The notes: a model not told the origin generated them from the letters alone. Positions 47,775 through 57,009 are shown, counted from the stretch's first letter. The stretch is DNA of 64,000 bases from Sulfuritalea sp. (GCA_030247575.1 JAOTRV010000008.1:90477-154476), one strand, 5' to 3'. Made by a program: numbers and translations.

Positions 47775-48383
47775 GTGCAACTCGTCTGTCTCGATCTCGA
47801 AGGTGTGCTCGTTCCGGAAATCTGGATCGAGTTTTCCAAGCGCACCGGCATCCCGGAACTCTCCCGCACGACACGCGACGAACCCGACTACGACAAGCTG
47901 ATGAAGTATCGGCTCGACTTGCTCAAGAAGCACAAGCTCGGCCTGCCGGACATCCAGAAGGTGATTTCGGACATGGGGCCGATGGCCGGCGCCAGGGACT
48001 TCCTCGACGCCCTGCGGCGCGACTACCAGGTCATCATCCTGTCCGACACGTTTTACGAATTCGCCATGCCGCTGATGGCGCAGCTGAACATGCCGGTGCT
48101 GTTCTGTCACAAGCTGGAAACGGATGCCGCCGGTTTCGTGGTGAACTACCACCTGCGCATGCCGAACCAGAAAATGGAATCCGTGCGGCGTTTTCGCGAG
48201 CTCAGGTTCAAGGTGATCGCCGCCGGCGATTCCTACAACGACACCGCCATGCTGGCCGAGGCCCACGCCGGCATCCTGTTCCACCCGCCGCAGAACGTGA
48301 TCGACGAGTTTCCCCAGTTTCCGGTGACCATGAACTACGCCGAACTGCGCAGCGAGATCGACAAGGCGGCGGCACGCATCTGA
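47775..48383 (+). CDS. thrH: ThrH, phosphoserine phosphatase / homoserine phosphotransferase
   Basis: 202 aa HAD enzyme. The nucleophile motif is CLDLEGVLVPEIW, with Glu in the usual DxD position as in ThrH; motif II SDTFYEF and motif III AAGDSYNDTAM are present. In Pseudomonas it dephosphorylates phosphoserine and can transfer phosphate to homoserine. The start is a GTG at 47775 with GGAG upstream. Its stop overlaps the purU start (TGATG). Confidence 0.9.
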   Translation: MQLVCLDLEGVLVPEIWIEFSKRTGIPELSRTTRDEPDYDKLMKYRLDLLKKHKLGLPDIQKVISDMGPMAGARDFLDALRRDYQVIILSDTFYEFAMPLMAQLNMPVLFCHKLETDAAGFVVNYHLRMPNQKMESVRRFRELRFKVIAAGDSYNDTAMLAEAHAGILFHPPQNVIDEFPQFPVTMNYAELRSEIDKAAARI

Positions 48384-49255
48384 TGCATAAAGCGCGCTTC
48401 TACACGCTGACCGCCTCCTGCCCCGACCAGGTCGGCATCATCGCCCGCGTCACCGGCTTCATCGCCGAACACAAGGGCTGGATTCTCGAATCGAGCTTCC
48501 ACGCCGACGAAGCAACGGAAATGCGGGACGTCCGCTACTTCATGCGCATCGAGGTCAGGGCCGACTCGCTGCCCTTCGAGCTTGCCGAATTCCGCCGCCG
48601 CTTCCAGCCGGTGGCCGACGAGCTGCAACTCGACTGGCGCATCAACGATTCAGCAGTGAAGAAGCGCGTCGTGGTGCTGGTCTCGCAGCAGGAGCATTGC
48701 CTCTACGACCTGCTGGCGCGCTGGCAGTCGAAGGAACTCGACATCGAGATCGCCTGCGTGATATCGAATCACGACACCTTCCGCGGCTTCGTCGAGTGGC
48801 ACGGCATCCCCTTCCATCACGTGCCGGTGACGCCCGACAACAAGGCCGCCGCCTACGCCGAGGTGCAACGCCTGTTCGAGGACGTGCGCGGCGACACCAT
48901 GGTGCTGGCGCGCTACATGCAGATCCTCTCACCGGACCTGTGCGCCGCCTATCCGGGACGTATCCTCAACATCCACCACAGCTTCCTGCCTTCCTTCGTC
49001 GGCGCGAAGCCCTACCACCAGGCCTACACACGCGGCGTCAAGCTGATCGGCGCCACCTGCCACTACGTGACCGCGGAACTCGACCAGGGCCCGATCATCG
49101 AGCAGGACGTGATCCGCATCGACCACTCCGATTCGGTCGAGGACATGGTGCGCTACGGCAAGGACATCGAGAAGACCGTGCTGGCGCGGGGCCTGCGCTA
49201 CCACCTCGAAGACCGCGTGCTGGTCCACGGCAACAAGACCGTGGTATTTCGCTGA
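48383..49255 (+). CDS. purU: PurU, formyltetrahydrofolate deformylase
   Basis: 290 aa. N-terminal ACT domain (TASCPDQVGIIARVTGFIAE), then a formyltransferase fold with ILNIHHSFLPSFVGAKPY and a catalytic Asp in the HSDSVEDMVRYGKD region. It releases formate from formyl-THF to balance one-carbon pools. Start overlaps the thrH stop. Confidence 0.95.
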   Translation: MHKARFYTLTASCPDQVGIIARVTGFIAEHKGWILESSFHADEATEMRDVRYFMRIEVRADSLPFELAEFRRRFQPVADELQLDWRINDSAVKKRVVVLVSQQEHCLYDLLARWQSKELDIEIACVISNHDTFRGFVEWHGIPFHHVPVTPDNKAAAYAEVQRLFEDVRGDTMVLARYMQILSPDLCAAYPGRILNIHHSFLPSFVGAKPYHQAYTRGVKLIGATCHYVTAELDQGPIIEQDVIRIDHSDSVEDMVRYGKDIEKTVLARGLRYHLEDRVLVHGNKTVVFR

Positions 49256-49265
49256 GGAGTCCGAC

Positions 49266-49694
49266 GTGAAAGCAAAATCGCTGTTCCTGATGGCCGCATT
49301 CATTGCCGGCGCTGCGCTGGCCGAGGATCATCGCCAACTGGCAACGCTGCCGCCTGCCGCGCAGGAGTCGCTGCGCGAGGAAATGCTCGGCAACCTGCTC
49401 GCCATCAACGAAGTCCTGACACTGATGGCCGCCGGCAAGGTAAAGGAAGCCGGTCAACTGGCAGAAAAGGCGCTGGGACAGTCCGCGCAAGGCAAACACC
49501 GCGACAAACCTTTCAACGCACGGCCGGGCCCGCACATGCCGCCCGCGATGCACAGCATCGGCAACGACGGCCACGTTGCCGCCAGCGAATTCGCCAAGGC
49601 AGCGAGCAGCGGCGACCGCGAAAAAGCCTTGACTCTGCTGCCGAAGCTGACCGAAGGCTGCATCGCCTGCCACTACTCCTGGCGCACGCGCTGA
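49266..49694 (+). CDS. Periplasmic monohaem cytochrome, c'-like
   Basis: 142 aa. Signal peptide (MKAKSLFLMAAFIAGAALA) and a single CIACH near the C-terminus (C132-H136), the placement seen in cytochrome c' four-helix bundles. The middle is helical and His/Met-rich (PHMPPAMHSIGN). Electron partner unknown. The start is a GTG at 49266. Its stop is 1 bp from the convergent lgt stop. Confidence 0.75.
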   Translation: MKAKSLFLMAAFIAGAALAEDHRQLATLPPAAQESLREEMLGNLLAINEVLTLMAAGKVKEAGQLAEKALGQSAQGKHRDKPFNARPGPHMPPAMHSIGNDGHVAASEFAKAASSGDREKALTLLPKLTEGCIACHYSWRTR

Positions 49695-49695
49695 A

Positions 49696-50487
49696 TCAGC
49701 GGCCCGCGGCGACCGGCTTGCGCAGCATCAGCCAGATCCCGAACAGCACCATCGGCAGGCTCAGCCACTGTCCCATGCTGACCGTGTAGGACAGCCCGAA
49801 GATGCCGTGATCCGGCTCGCGGAAATATTCGGCGGCGAAGCGCAGTACGCCGTAGCCGACCATGAACATTCCCGACACGGCCCCCACCGCTCGCTGGCGC
49901 GCCGAGAACAGCCAGAGGATAAGGAACAGCAGCAGGCCCTCGCCGGCCGCCTGATACAACGGCGACGGGTGGCGCGGCAGGCTGTCGACCCGCGGGAAAA
50001 TCATCGCCCAAGGCAGCGTGGCGTCGGCGACCCGGCCCCACAGTTCGCCGTTGATGAAGTTGCCGATGCGCCCGGCCATCAGGCCCAGCGGCACCAGCGG
50101 CGCGATGAAGTCGGTGACTTGAAAAAATGTCCGGCCGGTTTTTCTGGCAAACAGCGCCATCGCCACGAACACGCCGAGCATGCCGCCGTGGAAGGCCATG
50201 CCGCCTTTCCAGACGGCGAGGATCTCCAGCGGATGCGCCAGGTAGTAACCCGGCTCGTAGAACAGCACCTGTCCGAGCCGCCCGCCGAGGATAACGCCGA
50301 GCACGCCGTAGAACAGCAGATCGTCGACGTCCTGCCCACTCATGCCATGCCAGGGCTGCGCAGCCGCGCGCCGCTTGCCGAGCCAGAGGAAAGCGATGAA
50401 GCCGGCCAGATACATCAGGCCGTACCAGCGCACGGCCAGCGGACCGATGGAAACGGCGATGGGGTCGAACTGGGGATGGATCAGCAT
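49696..50487 (-). CDS. lgt: Lgt, prolipoprotein diacylglyceryl transferase
   Basis: 263 aa, seven membrane helices. Conserved [14 protein letters not shown] and the [14 protein letters not shown] signature around the catalytic Arg. It adds diacylglycerol to the lipobox Cys of prolipoproteins. Start at the ATG at 50487 ([16 protein letters not shown]); the upstream frame overlaps the antitoxin gene. Confidence 0.95.
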   Translation of the reverse strand: MLIHPQFDPIAVSIGPLAVRWYGLMYLAGFIAFLWLGKRRAAAQPWHGMSGQDVDDLLFYGVLGVILGGRLGQVLFYEPGYYLAHPLEILAVWKGGMAFHGGMLGVFVAMALFARKTGRTFFQVTDFIAPLVPLGLMAGRIGNFINGELWGRVADATLPWAMIFPRVDSLPRHPSPLYQAAGEGLLLFLILWLFSARQRAVGAVSGMFMVGYGVLRFAAEYFREPDHGIFGLSYTVSMGQWLSLPMVLFGIWLMLRKPVAAGR

Positions 50488-50518
50488 GGTGGCCGGGGGC
50501 AGGTGTCGATCGGGTAGC

Positions 50519-50707
50519 TCACACGTCGAGCGTCCGCACGGCATTGTCCGAACGGGCGGTATCCAGCGCTTCGCCGCGTGGCGCGGCGATCACCACCACC
50601 GCCTCCGTCCCGCGCCGAATGACGAGCTGAGGACCTTCAGTAGTAGACGCGCGGTTCACCAACTCGCTGAAGCGACTCTTGGCGTCGCGTAATTGCCATG
50701 TATGCAT
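50519..50707 (-). CDS. Orphan Phd/YefM-type antitoxin
   Basis: 62 aa. Residues 1-45 match the Phd/YefM N-terminus ([36 protein letters not shown]). No toxin gene follows on this strand; the next gene is lgt 31 bp on. The start at 50707 has GGAGG upstream. It could be a relic or a free-standing anti-addiction protein. Confidence 0.8.
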   Translation of the reverse strand: MHTWQLRDAKSRFSELVNRASTTEGPQLVIRRGTEAVVVIAAPRGEALDTARSDNAVRTLDV

Positions 50708-50742
50708 GATGGCCTCCTTGCCTAGCAACCGGCGCGGTGGCT

Positions 50743-50768
50743 CAAAAGTCGGCGCTGGCGCCACGGCG
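50743..50768 (+). repeat. 25 bp dispersed repeat, copy 13
   Basis: AAAAGTCGGCGCTGGCG then CCACGGCG, abutting the stop codon (50769-50771) of the RHH antitoxin gene in antisense orientation. Confidence 0.75.
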
Positions 50769-50993
50769 TCACGAGGAACCGAAATGCTTGTCGAGCTTTT
50801 CCAGCAGCGCCAGCCCTCGCGCCGGATCGCCGGAATCGGCGGCGGCGCGAAATTGCAGCGTCAAGTCGTGCTGCACCAGCGCGATGGTCGCCAGTTCATC
50901 GAGCAGGCGATTCACGCTGGTGTGACGGCTGGCAGCCAGTTGCTTGAGGCGTGCATGCTTGGCGTCGGGAAGGCGCAGGGTAACGACGGACAT
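50769..50993 (-). CDS. Ribbon-helix-helix antitoxin
   Basis: 74 aa. N-terminal RHH strand and helices (MSVVTLRLPDAKHARLKQLA, then HTSVNRLLDELATIAL) and a C-terminal toxin-binding helix. It lies 2 bp downstream of the PIN toxin gene: toxin-first order, the reverse of most pairs. RBS lies within the toxin end. Confidence 0.82.
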   Translation of the reverse strand: MSVVTLRLPDAKHARLKQLAASRHTSVNRLLDELATIALVQHDLTLQFRAAADSGDPARGLALLEKLDKHFGSS

Positions 50994-50995
50994 GT

Positions 50996-51418
50996 TCAGG
51001 TCTCCTTCAGCAATTCGGCCGGCGCAAGAATCCGGAGTTCCGGAAAGCGCAGTTCCGAGCGCACAAAATCGGCGCGGTTGTGGGTCACTATCGCTGCCGC
51101 GCGCGCCGCTACGGCTAGTTCCAGTACATGATTGTCCGCTTCGTCGGGCAGGTTGGGCCGCCACAAATAATAGATGTCGGTCATCCGGCACACCGCCATG
51201 AAGGCCCGAAACAGCTCGTCCCTCTCGGTGGCATCCAGCGGGCAGTTGGCAAACAACTCGTGCCGTCCGAGAACATCCCGATACTCGGCAAACAGGGCCA
51301 GGGAAATGCATGCCTGATAGCGCCCCTGCAAGCAACGCCTGACGACCTCTCGCGATGCGCCCGCCTCGCTGATCAACGCGGATACAAACACATTGGTGTC
51401 GACGATCAAGTCAATCAT
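50996..51418 (-). CDS. PIN-domain toxin (COG1569-type)
   Basis: 140 aa. PIN acidic residues in LIVDTNVFVSALI, LFAEYRDVL and DEADNHVLELA, with HNRADF near the end. A predicted Mg-dependent RNase controlled by the RHH protein. An operator-like inverted repeat lies 5 bp upstream of the start codon. Confidence 0.85.
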   Translation of the reverse strand: MIDLIVDTNVFVSALISEAGASREVVRRCLQGRYQACISLALFAEYRDVLGRHELFANCPLDATERDELFRAFMAVCRMTDIYYLWRPNLPDEADNHVLELAVAARAAAIVTHNRADFVRSELRFPELRILAPAELLKET

Positions 51419-51423
51419 GAAGA

Positions 51424-51447
51424 AATGCTATCACTGGCGATAGCATT
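51424..51447 (-). promoter_or_regulatory. Inverted-repeat operator of the PIN/RHH pair
   Basis: AATGCTATC, 6 bp, GATAGCATT: perfect 9 bp arms directly upstream of the PIN start codon, as expected for autoregulation by a dimeric RHH antitoxin. A related half-site (GATAGCAT) occurs upstream of the XRE gene at 13547. Confidence 0.6.
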
Positions 51448-51470
51448 AATCAAGGCAGCGACGGTCGATA

Positions 51471-51860
51471 TCAGGTCTGCGCCCGCTCCAGCGCCTTGAG
51501 CAGTTCCACCGCGATGCGGCGATTGGCAGGCGACAACTCGCGGAAGCTGCGGCGCAGTTGCGCCAACTCCGTCGCATGGTCACCGGTATCGTCCTCGGTA
51601 AATTCGTCGGGGAGTCTGGCTTTCTCGCCGCGTCCCTCGGCCAGCGCAAAGATGGCCGACACCGGCGTGTCGAGCGCTGCGGCAATCTGCTCCAGCATTT
51701 TCAGCGACGGTTTGCGCCCGTCATTCTCGATCCGCGACAGATACCCCGTGTCCGTTCCGGCGTCATAAGCGACCGCATCCAGCTTGAGCTGCTTGCGCTT
51801 TCTGATGGCGTTGATTGCCTGTCCGATGTCCATCCGGCAATTCTCGACAGCATCTGACAT
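51471..51860 (-). CDS. XRE-family regulator, probable R-M controller relic
   Basis: 129 aa. HTH in residues 10-65 (IGQAINAIRKRKQLKLDAVA; TDTGYLSRIENDGRKPSLKM), followed by a helical tail. Divergent from the remnant of a type III methyltransferase gene, so it may once have controlled that locus. The start may be the ATG at 51860 or at 51833; the first lies inside an inverted repeat. Confidence 0.8.
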   Translation of the reverse strand: MSDAVENCRMDIGQAINAIRKRKQLKLDAVAYDAGTDTGYLSRIENDGRKPSLKMLEQIAAALDTPVSAIFALAEGRGEKARLPDEFTEDDTGDHATELAQLRRSFRELSPANRRIAVELLKALERAQT

Positions 51861-51938
51861 AGCGTCTCGCCCAAATGTCAGATGGGCTACGAATTTGCCT
51901 GTGGGGCAGAATCAAGTCCCTTTCTGCCACACAGGCAA
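51851..51938. promoter_or_regulatory. Two inverted repeats in the XRE/mod-remnant promoter region
   Basis: CATCTGACAT/ATGTCAGATG (51851-51860 and 51875-51884, perfect, 14 bp apart, overlapping the XRE start codon) and TTGCCTGTGGGGCAGA with its near-complement (51895-51910 and 51923-51938, one mismatch, 12 bp apart, ending 3 bp before the mod ATG). Likely operators for divergent control. Confidence 0.6.
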
Positions 51939-51941
51939 CAA

Positions 51942-52244
51942 ATGCCCTTCCTCGACTGGGTCAACAAGGCGCAGGCGACCCAGGTTGCCGCTGTCGTGCC
52001 CTATCACTTGCTGGAGTTTCAATCCGCCCACGGCGACGGCAACGCGGAAAACCTGCTGATCCAGGGCGATAGCCTGTACAAGGGCGCACATTTGCTGAAC
52101 GATGAAACCCGCGAAAAGTCCCAAGTAGGGCACCAATGGGAAACATCGAGCAGCGGGCGCTGTCTGTTTCTCTTGGCGTTGGAGAAAGACGAGCAGGGGC
52201 GCGACGTGGCGCAGCAGATCGCTGCGAAAATCGCCGGCGCCTGA
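51942..52244 (+). pseudogene. Type III R-M deletion scar: Mod N-terminus joined to Res C-terminus
   Basis: 100 codons. Residues 1-45 read as the start of a type III DNA methyltransferase (MPFLDWVNKAQA, then HGDGNAENLLIQGDSL), normally followed by a SAM-binding DPPY region. Here that is replaced from about residue 46 by [20 protein letters not shown] and [20 protein letters not shown], which resembles the C-terminal end of a Res (DEAD-box helicase) subunit. So most of mod and res appear to have been lost in one in-frame deletion. The parts are recalled family patterns, not a database match. Confidence 0.6.
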
Positions 52245-52268
52245 AAGTCGGCGCCAGCGGGACGGCGA
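52243..52268 (+). repeat. 25 bp dispersed repeat, copy 14
   Basis: Overlaps the stop codon of the mod/res scar ORF and runs towards the ilvD promoter region. Confidence 0.7.
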
Positions 52269-52342
52269 TTTCGCTCGCTGCAAGGCTTCCGCTAAAATCA
52301 GGGAATCTTTTCAGGCCATCGCGCCCATCGCAGGAGATTCCC

Positions 52343-54190
52343 ATGCCCGCCTACCGTTCCCGCACTTCCACCCACGGCCGCAACATGGCCGGCGCCCGCG
52401 CGCTGTGGCGCGCCACCGGCATGAAGGATGGCGATTTCGGCAAGCCGATCATCGCCGTGGTCAATTCCTTCACCCAGTTCGTGCCGGGCCATGTGCATCT
52501 GAAGGACATGGGGCAACTGGTGGCGCGCGAGATCGAGGCGGCGGGCGGCGTCGCCAAGGAATTCAACACCATCGCGATCGACGACGGCATCGCCATGGGC
52601 CACGGCGGCATGCTGTATTCGCTGCCCTCGCGCGAACTGATCGCCGACTCGGTCGAGTACATGGTCAATGGCCATTGCGCCGATGCCATGGTCTGCATTT
52701 CGAATTGCGACAAGATCACCCCGGGCATGCTGATGGCGTCGCTGCGCCTCAACATCCCGACCGTGTTCGTCTCCGGCGGGCCGATGGAGGCCGGCAAGGT
52801 CAAGTGGCACGGCGAGTACCGCATGGTGGACCTGATCGACGCCATGATCGAAGCCGGCGACAGCAAAAACAGCGACAAGGACGTGGCCGCCATGGAGCGT
52901 TCGGCCTGCCCGACCTGCGGCTCCTGCTCGGGCATGTTCACCGCAAACTCGATGAACTGCCTGACCGAGGCGCTCGGCCTCTCGCTGCCGGGCAACGGCT
53001 CGCTGCTGGCGACGCACGCCGACCGCGAAATGCTGTTCCGCAAGGCCGGCCGCGTCGCCGTCGACCTCTGCCGGCGCTGGTACGAGCAGGACGACGCTAC
53101 GGTGCTGCCGCGCTCGATCGCCAGCTTTGCCGCCTTCGAGAACGCGATCGCGCTGGACATCGCCATGGGCGGCTCGACCAACACCGTGCTGCACCTGCTG
53201 GCCGCCGCACAGGAGGCCGGCGTCAACTTCACCCTGGCCGACATCGACCGCATGTCGCGCAAGGTGCCCTGCCTGGCCAAGGTGGCCCCGGCAACGCAGA
53301 AGTACCACATGGAGGACGTGCATCGCGCTGGCGGCATCATGGCCATCCTCGGCGAACTGGACCGCGCCGGGCTGATCAATCGCGATTGCCCGACCGTGCT
53401 GTACCCGAGCATGGGCGAGGCGCTCGACTGCTGCGACGTCAAGCGCAACTCCAGCCCGGCGGTGCATGACTTTTACCGCGCCGCGCCCGGCGGCGTGCCG
53501 ACGCAGGTCGCCTTCTCGCAGAAGCGCCGCTACCCGAGGCTCGACCTCGATCGCGAGAACGGCTGCATCCACGACAAGGCCCACGCCTATTCCCAGGACG
53601 GCGGGCTGGCCGTGCTGTTCGGCAACATCGCGGAGAAGGGCTGCGTGGTGAAGACCGCCGGCGTCGATGATTCCAACCTCGTATTCACCGGCCGCGCCCG
53701 CGTCTGCCAGTCGCAAGAGGAAGCCGTGGAGAAAATCCTCGCCGACCAGATCGTCGCCGGCGACATCGTGGTGGTGGTGTACGAAGGTCCCAAGGGCGGC
53801 CCCGGCATGCAGGAAATGCTGTATCCCACCTCGTATCTGAAGTCCAAGGACCTGGGCAAGGTCTGCGCCCTGCTCACCGACGGCCGCTTCTCCGGCGGCA
53901 CCTCGGGGCTTTCCATCGGCCACGCCTCGCCGGAAGCGGCGGCCGGCGGCGCCATCGGTCTGGTGGAGGAGGGCGACACCATCGAGATCGACATCCCCAA
54001 CCGGCGCATCCACCTCGCCATCGAAAAGTCGGCGCTGGCGGAACGGCGCGCAGCGATGGAAGCGCGCGGTACGGCGGCGTGGAAGCCCGTAAATCGGCAG
54101 CGCGAAGTCTCGGCGGCGCTCAAAGCCTATGCCGCAATGACCACCTCGGCCGACACCGGCGCGGTAAGGGATATATCGCAGCTTTCTTGA
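52343..54190 (+). CDS. ilvD: IlvD, dihydroxy-acid dehydratase
   Basis: 615 aa iron-sulfur enzyme of isoleucine/valine synthesis. Cluster cysteines in [11 protein letters not shown] and [19 protein letters not shown]-terminal [20 protein letters not shown]. Start at the ATG at 52343 with AGGAG upstream. The dispersed repeat (54023-54049) is translated as KSALAERRA near the C-terminus, where homologs have a variable helix. Confidence 0.97.
   Translation: MPAYRSRTSTHGRNMAGARALWRATGMKDGDFGKPIIAVVNSFTQFVPGHVHLKDMGQLVAREIEAAGGVAKEFNTIAIDDGIAMGHGGMLYSLPSRELIADSVEYMVNGHCADAMVCISNCDKITPGMLMASLRLNIPTVFVSGGPMEAGKVKWHGEYRMVDLIDAMIEAGDSKNSDKDVAAMERSACPTCGSCSGMFTANSMNCLTEALGLSLPGNGSLLATHADREMLFRKAGRVAVDLCRRWYEQDDATVLPRSIASFAAFENAIALDIAMGGSTNTVLHLLAAAQEAGVNFTLADIDRMSRKVPCLAKVAPATQKYHMEDVHRAGGIMAILGELDRAGLINRDCPTVLYPSMGEALDCCDVKRNSSPAVHDFYRAAPGGVPTQVAFSQKRRYPRLDLDRENGCIHDKAHAYSQDGGLAVLFGNIAEKGCVVKTAGVDDSNLVFTGRARVCQSQEEAVEKILADQIVAGDIVVVVYEGPKGGPGMQEMLYPTSYLKSKDLGKVCALLTDGRFSGGTSGLSIGHASPEAAAGGAIGLVEEGDTIEIDIPNRRIHLAIEKSALAERRAAMEARGTAAWKPVNRQREVSAALKAYAAMTTSADTGAVRDISQLS
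54023..54049 (+). repeat. 25 bp dispersed repeat, copy 15 (in ilvD)
   Basis: GAAAAGTCGGCGCTGGCGG then AACGGCG, in sense with ilvD and in frame as KSALAERRA. Confidence 0.6.
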
Positions 54191-54227
54191 CTTGCATCAA
54201 ATTCGCATCAGTATATAAGCGAATAAT
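54187..54227 (+). promoter_or_regulatory. FNR-type promoter of the octahaem cytochrome operon
   Basis: TTGACTTGCATCAA (54187-54200) matches 9 of 10 of the FNR consensus. AATAAT (54222-54227, 5 of 6 of TATAAT) is centred 31 bp downstream, the same geometry as at nap. Predicted start near 54234. The box overlaps the ilvD stop codon. Confidence 0.72.
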
Positions 54228-54268
54228 GATCGTCATAAGATTCGTCATGCAGTCGATGGAGGTGTCTC

Positions 54269-55882
54269 ATGCGTCATTCATTCACTCGGGCCGCGCTGAT
54301 GCTGTGCAGCGCCGGCTGGCTGGCTGCCACCGGCCCCGTTTTCGCAGATGAAGCGAAGCCGGAGGCCAAGCCGCTCAAGCTGACCACTACCGCCGATCAC
54401 ACCAAGTTCAAGCAACTACAGAAGACCTTCAATTCCGGACCGGAAGTCACCAAGGCCTGCCTGGAATGCCACACCGAGGCCGCCGGCCAGATCCACCGCA
54501 CCAAGCACTGGAAATGGGAATACCTGAATCCCGATACCAAGCAGACGCTGGGTAAAAAGACCGTCGTCAATAACTTCTGCATTTCCGTCGCCTCGAACGA
54601 AGCGGCCTGCAACAGTTGCCACATCGGCTACGGCTGGAAAGATGCCAGCTTCGACTTCAAGTCCGAGGAAAACGTCGATTGCCTGGCCTGCCACGACACC
54701 ACCGGCAACTACAAGAAGCCCTCCGGACTGGCCGGCAACGTGGTCACCAAGGATATGGAATTCCCGCCGGGATCGGGGAAGGTGCTCAAGGCCATCGATC
54801 TTTCCAAGATCGCGCAGAAAGTCGGCAAGTCCAGCCGCGACACCTGCGGCGCCTGCCACTTTTTTGGTGGCGGCGGCGACGGCGTCAAGCACGGCGACCT
54901 CGACAGTTCGATGTCCGCACCCGAGAAGGAACTCGATGTGCATATGGACGCCACCGGACTCGACTTCTCCTGCGGCACCTGCCATAAGACATCGAGCCAC
55001 GATGTCGCCGGCAGTCGTTACACGCCGACGGCCAAGGACAGCAAGGGTGCGCACGTGCGCGGCAAGGCTGATAACGGCAATCCGGCCACCTGCGTCGCCT
55101 GTCACAGCAACGCGCCGCACAAGAAGGAAGCGCGGCTGAACCAGCACGCGACCAAGATCGCCTGCCAGACCTGCCACATTCCCAGCTTCGCCCGCGGCGG
55201 CATTCCCACCAAGATGACTTGGGACTGGTCGACGGCCGGCCAGCTCGATGCGAACGGCAAGCAGATCACGAAGAAGGACGCCAAGGGCCGCATCATCTAC
55301 GAATCGAGAAAAGGCGACTTCACGCTCGGCGAGAACGTCAAACCCGAGTACGTCTGGTTCAACGGCAACGTCACTTACACGCTGATTACCGACAAGGTCG
55401 AGAAGAGCGATCAGCGCACGCCGATCAACAAGATCGGTGGCAGCCCGACCGACGGCAAGTCGATGATCTGGCCGATGAAGGTGTTCCGCGGCTCGCAGCC
55501 TTATGACCCGGTGAACAAGACGCTGGTCACGCCGCACACGGCGGGCAACGACGACACCGGCTACTGGAAGAACCTCAATTGGGACAAGGCCATTGCGGTC
55601 GGCATGAACACGTCCGGCCACCCCTTCTCGGGCAAGATCGACTTCATCAAAACCGAGATGTCCTGGCCGATCAACCACATGGTCGCGCCCAAGGAAAAGG
55701 CGCTGGGCTGCGTCGAATGCCACAGCAAGGATAGCCGCCTGGCGGGTATCAAGGGCGTCTACATCCCGGTGCGCGACAACAACAAGTTGCTGGACACCGC
55801 CGGCTGGGCCATCGTCTTGCTGACCCTGCTCGGCGTACTCGGCCACGGCGCAATGCGCATCGTCACCGCTCGCCGCCACTAA
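54269..55882 (+). CDS. Octahaem c-type cytochrome, tetrathionate-reductase family
   Basis: 537 aa. Signal peptide (residues 1-26), eight CxxCH motifs (Cys 64, 114, 138, 193, 235, 275, 299, 481) and a C-terminal membrane helix (about 508-529). The pattern fits the OTR/Shewanella-type octahaem family, which reduces tetrathionate, and also nitrite or hydroxylamine in vitro. The long gap between haems 7 and 8 holds the active-site region. The C-terminal anchor would hold it beside the cytochrome b gene product. RBS GGAGG precedes the ATG. Confidence 0.88.
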   Translation: MRHSFTRAALMLCSAGWLAATGPVFADEAKPEAKPLKLTTTADHTKFKQLQKTFNSGPEVTKACLECHTEAAGQIHRTKHWKWEYLNPDTKQTLGKKTVVNNFCISVASNEAACNSCHIGYGWKDASFDFKSEENVDCLACHDTTGNYKKPSGLAGNVVTKDMEFPPGSGKVLKAIDLSKIAQKVGKSSRDTCGACHFFGGGGDGVKHGDLDSSMSAPEKELDVHMDATGLDFSCGTCHKTSSHDVAGSRYTPTAKDSKGAHVRGKADNGNPATCVACHSNAPHKKEARLNQHATKIACQTCHIPSFARGGIPTKMTWDWSTAGQLDANGKQITKKDAKGRIIYESRKGDFTLGENVKPEYVWFNGNVTYTLITDKVEKSDQRTPINKIGGSPTDGKSMIWPMKVFRGSQPYDPVNKTLVTPHTAGNDDTGYWKNLNWDKAIAVGMNTSGHPFSGKIDFIKTEMSWPINHMVAPKEKALGCVECHSKDSRLAGIKGVYIPVRDNNKLLDTAGWAIVLLTLLGVLGHGAMRIVTARRH

Positions 55883-55900
55883 GCCTCAAGGAGAACTGAA

Positions 55901-56497
55901 ATGGCTGAACGTATCTACGTCTTCAAGCGCTTTGAGCGCTTCTGGCACTGGTCGCAGGCTGGTCTGATCATGTTCCTGATGCTGACCGCCTTCGACATCC
56001 ACGGCACCTATACGATCTTCGGCTTCGAAAAGGCCGTGGCCTACCACACCACCGCCGCATGGACTCTGATCGGCCTGTGGGTGTTCGCGATCTTCTGGCA
56101 CTTCACCACCGGCGAGTGGAAGCAGTACATCCCGACCACGGAGAAGGTTCTGGCGATGGTCCGTTACTACTCCGTCGGCATTTTCAAACATGAGCCGCAC
56201 CCGTTCAAGCTGACGCAATTGCGCAAGCACAATCCGCTGCAACGGCTGGCCTACCTGTTCATCCTGATCTGCGTCGGGCCGCTGCTCTGGATCACCGGCG
56301 GGCTCTACCTGTTCTACGACAAGTGGGCCGCCTGGGGGCTGACCGGCCTGCAACTGGAATGGGTCGCCACCGGACACATCATCGGCGCCTTCATGATGCT
56401 CGCCTTCCTCATCGCCCATGTCTATCTGACCACCGCCGGCCACACGCCCACGGCCCACATCAAGGCCATGATCACCGGCTGGGAGGAAGTGGATTGA
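55901..56497 (+). CDS. Di-haem cytochrome b (FdnI/b561-like) membrane subunit
   Basis: 198 aa, four main membrane helices. Candidate haem ligands H16 (RFWHWSQA), H49 (AYHTTAAW), H66 (IFWHFTTG), H159 (ATGHIIGA) and H173 (LIAHVYLT). The layout resembles the formate-dehydrogenase gamma/NiFe-hydrogenase cytochrome b family, which links the quinone pool to periplasmic haems. It lies 18 bp after the octahaem gene, so it is probably its quinol partner. Confidence 0.88.
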   Translation: MAERIYVFKRFERFWHWSQAGLIMFLMLTAFDIHGTYTIFGFEKAVAYHTTAAWTLIGLWVFAIFWHFTTGEWKQYIPTTEKVLAMVRYYSVGIFKHEPHPFKLTQLRKHNPLQRLAYLFILICVGPLLWITGGLYLFYDKWAAWGLTGLQLEWVATGHIIGAFMMLAFLIAHVYLTTAGHTPTAHIKAMITGWEEVD

Positions 56498-56591
56498 TCA
56501 AGGAAATTTTGCGGCCGATAGAAGTTCTGCATAAACCGGTCCTGACCCTTCAATAAACTTCAGTATCGAATATTTGCCAAGGAGCACCACC

Positions 56592-56978
56592 ATGAAACTC
56601 ACCACCACTCTGGCTGTCGGCACCGCGCTTTCCCTGTTCGCCTCCACCGCCTTCGCCTACGACGCCGACTGGAAGCGTGGTCGCGTTTACTACCGCAGTG
56701 TGTGCACCTCCTGCCACGTCACGCAGCCGGTGGGCACCATCAACCCCAGTTCCAAGACCAAGGCGGAATGGGCGGCCTACGTCAAGGCCGACAAGCATGG
56801 CAAGGGCAAGGAAACGGTCAAGCAGTACGTCAGCAAGACCTATCGCGAAAGCATCAAGTCCGGCAACAAGGCGGCGGAAAAGTTCATTGCCGTGCCCGAG
56901 ACGGAATTGCTGGCGGACATCCAGCTGTTCTTGCAGCGCGGCGCCAAGGACGGCGAAGCGCCCGCCAGCTGCAACTGA
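56592..56978 (+). CDS. Periplasmic monohaem cytochrome c
   Basis: 128 aa. Signal peptide (cleavage after AFA, residue 22), CTSCH at C38-H42, then a lysine-rich domain ending with a Cys-Asn tail. No close family is recognised. Start at the ATG at 56592 with AAGGAG. It sits between the membrane cytochrome and the sulfur transporter, so it may pass electrons to or from the octahaem protein. Confidence 0.85.
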   Translation: MKLTTTLAVGTALSLFASTAFAYDADWKRGRVYYRSVCTSCHVTQPVGTINPSSKTKAEWAAYVKADKHGKGKETVKQYVSKTYRESIKSGNKAAEKFIAVPETELLADIQLFLQRGAKDGEAPASCN

Positions 56979-57009
56979 CCGATACCGCAAGCAAGCGGAG
57001 CGCCCGCCC

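Noticed and set aside
54230-54251. Direct repeat CGTCAT...CGTCAT just before the octahaem gene as an activator site
   Set aside because: Only six bases repeat once and it lies downstream of the predicted start; too short to support a claim.
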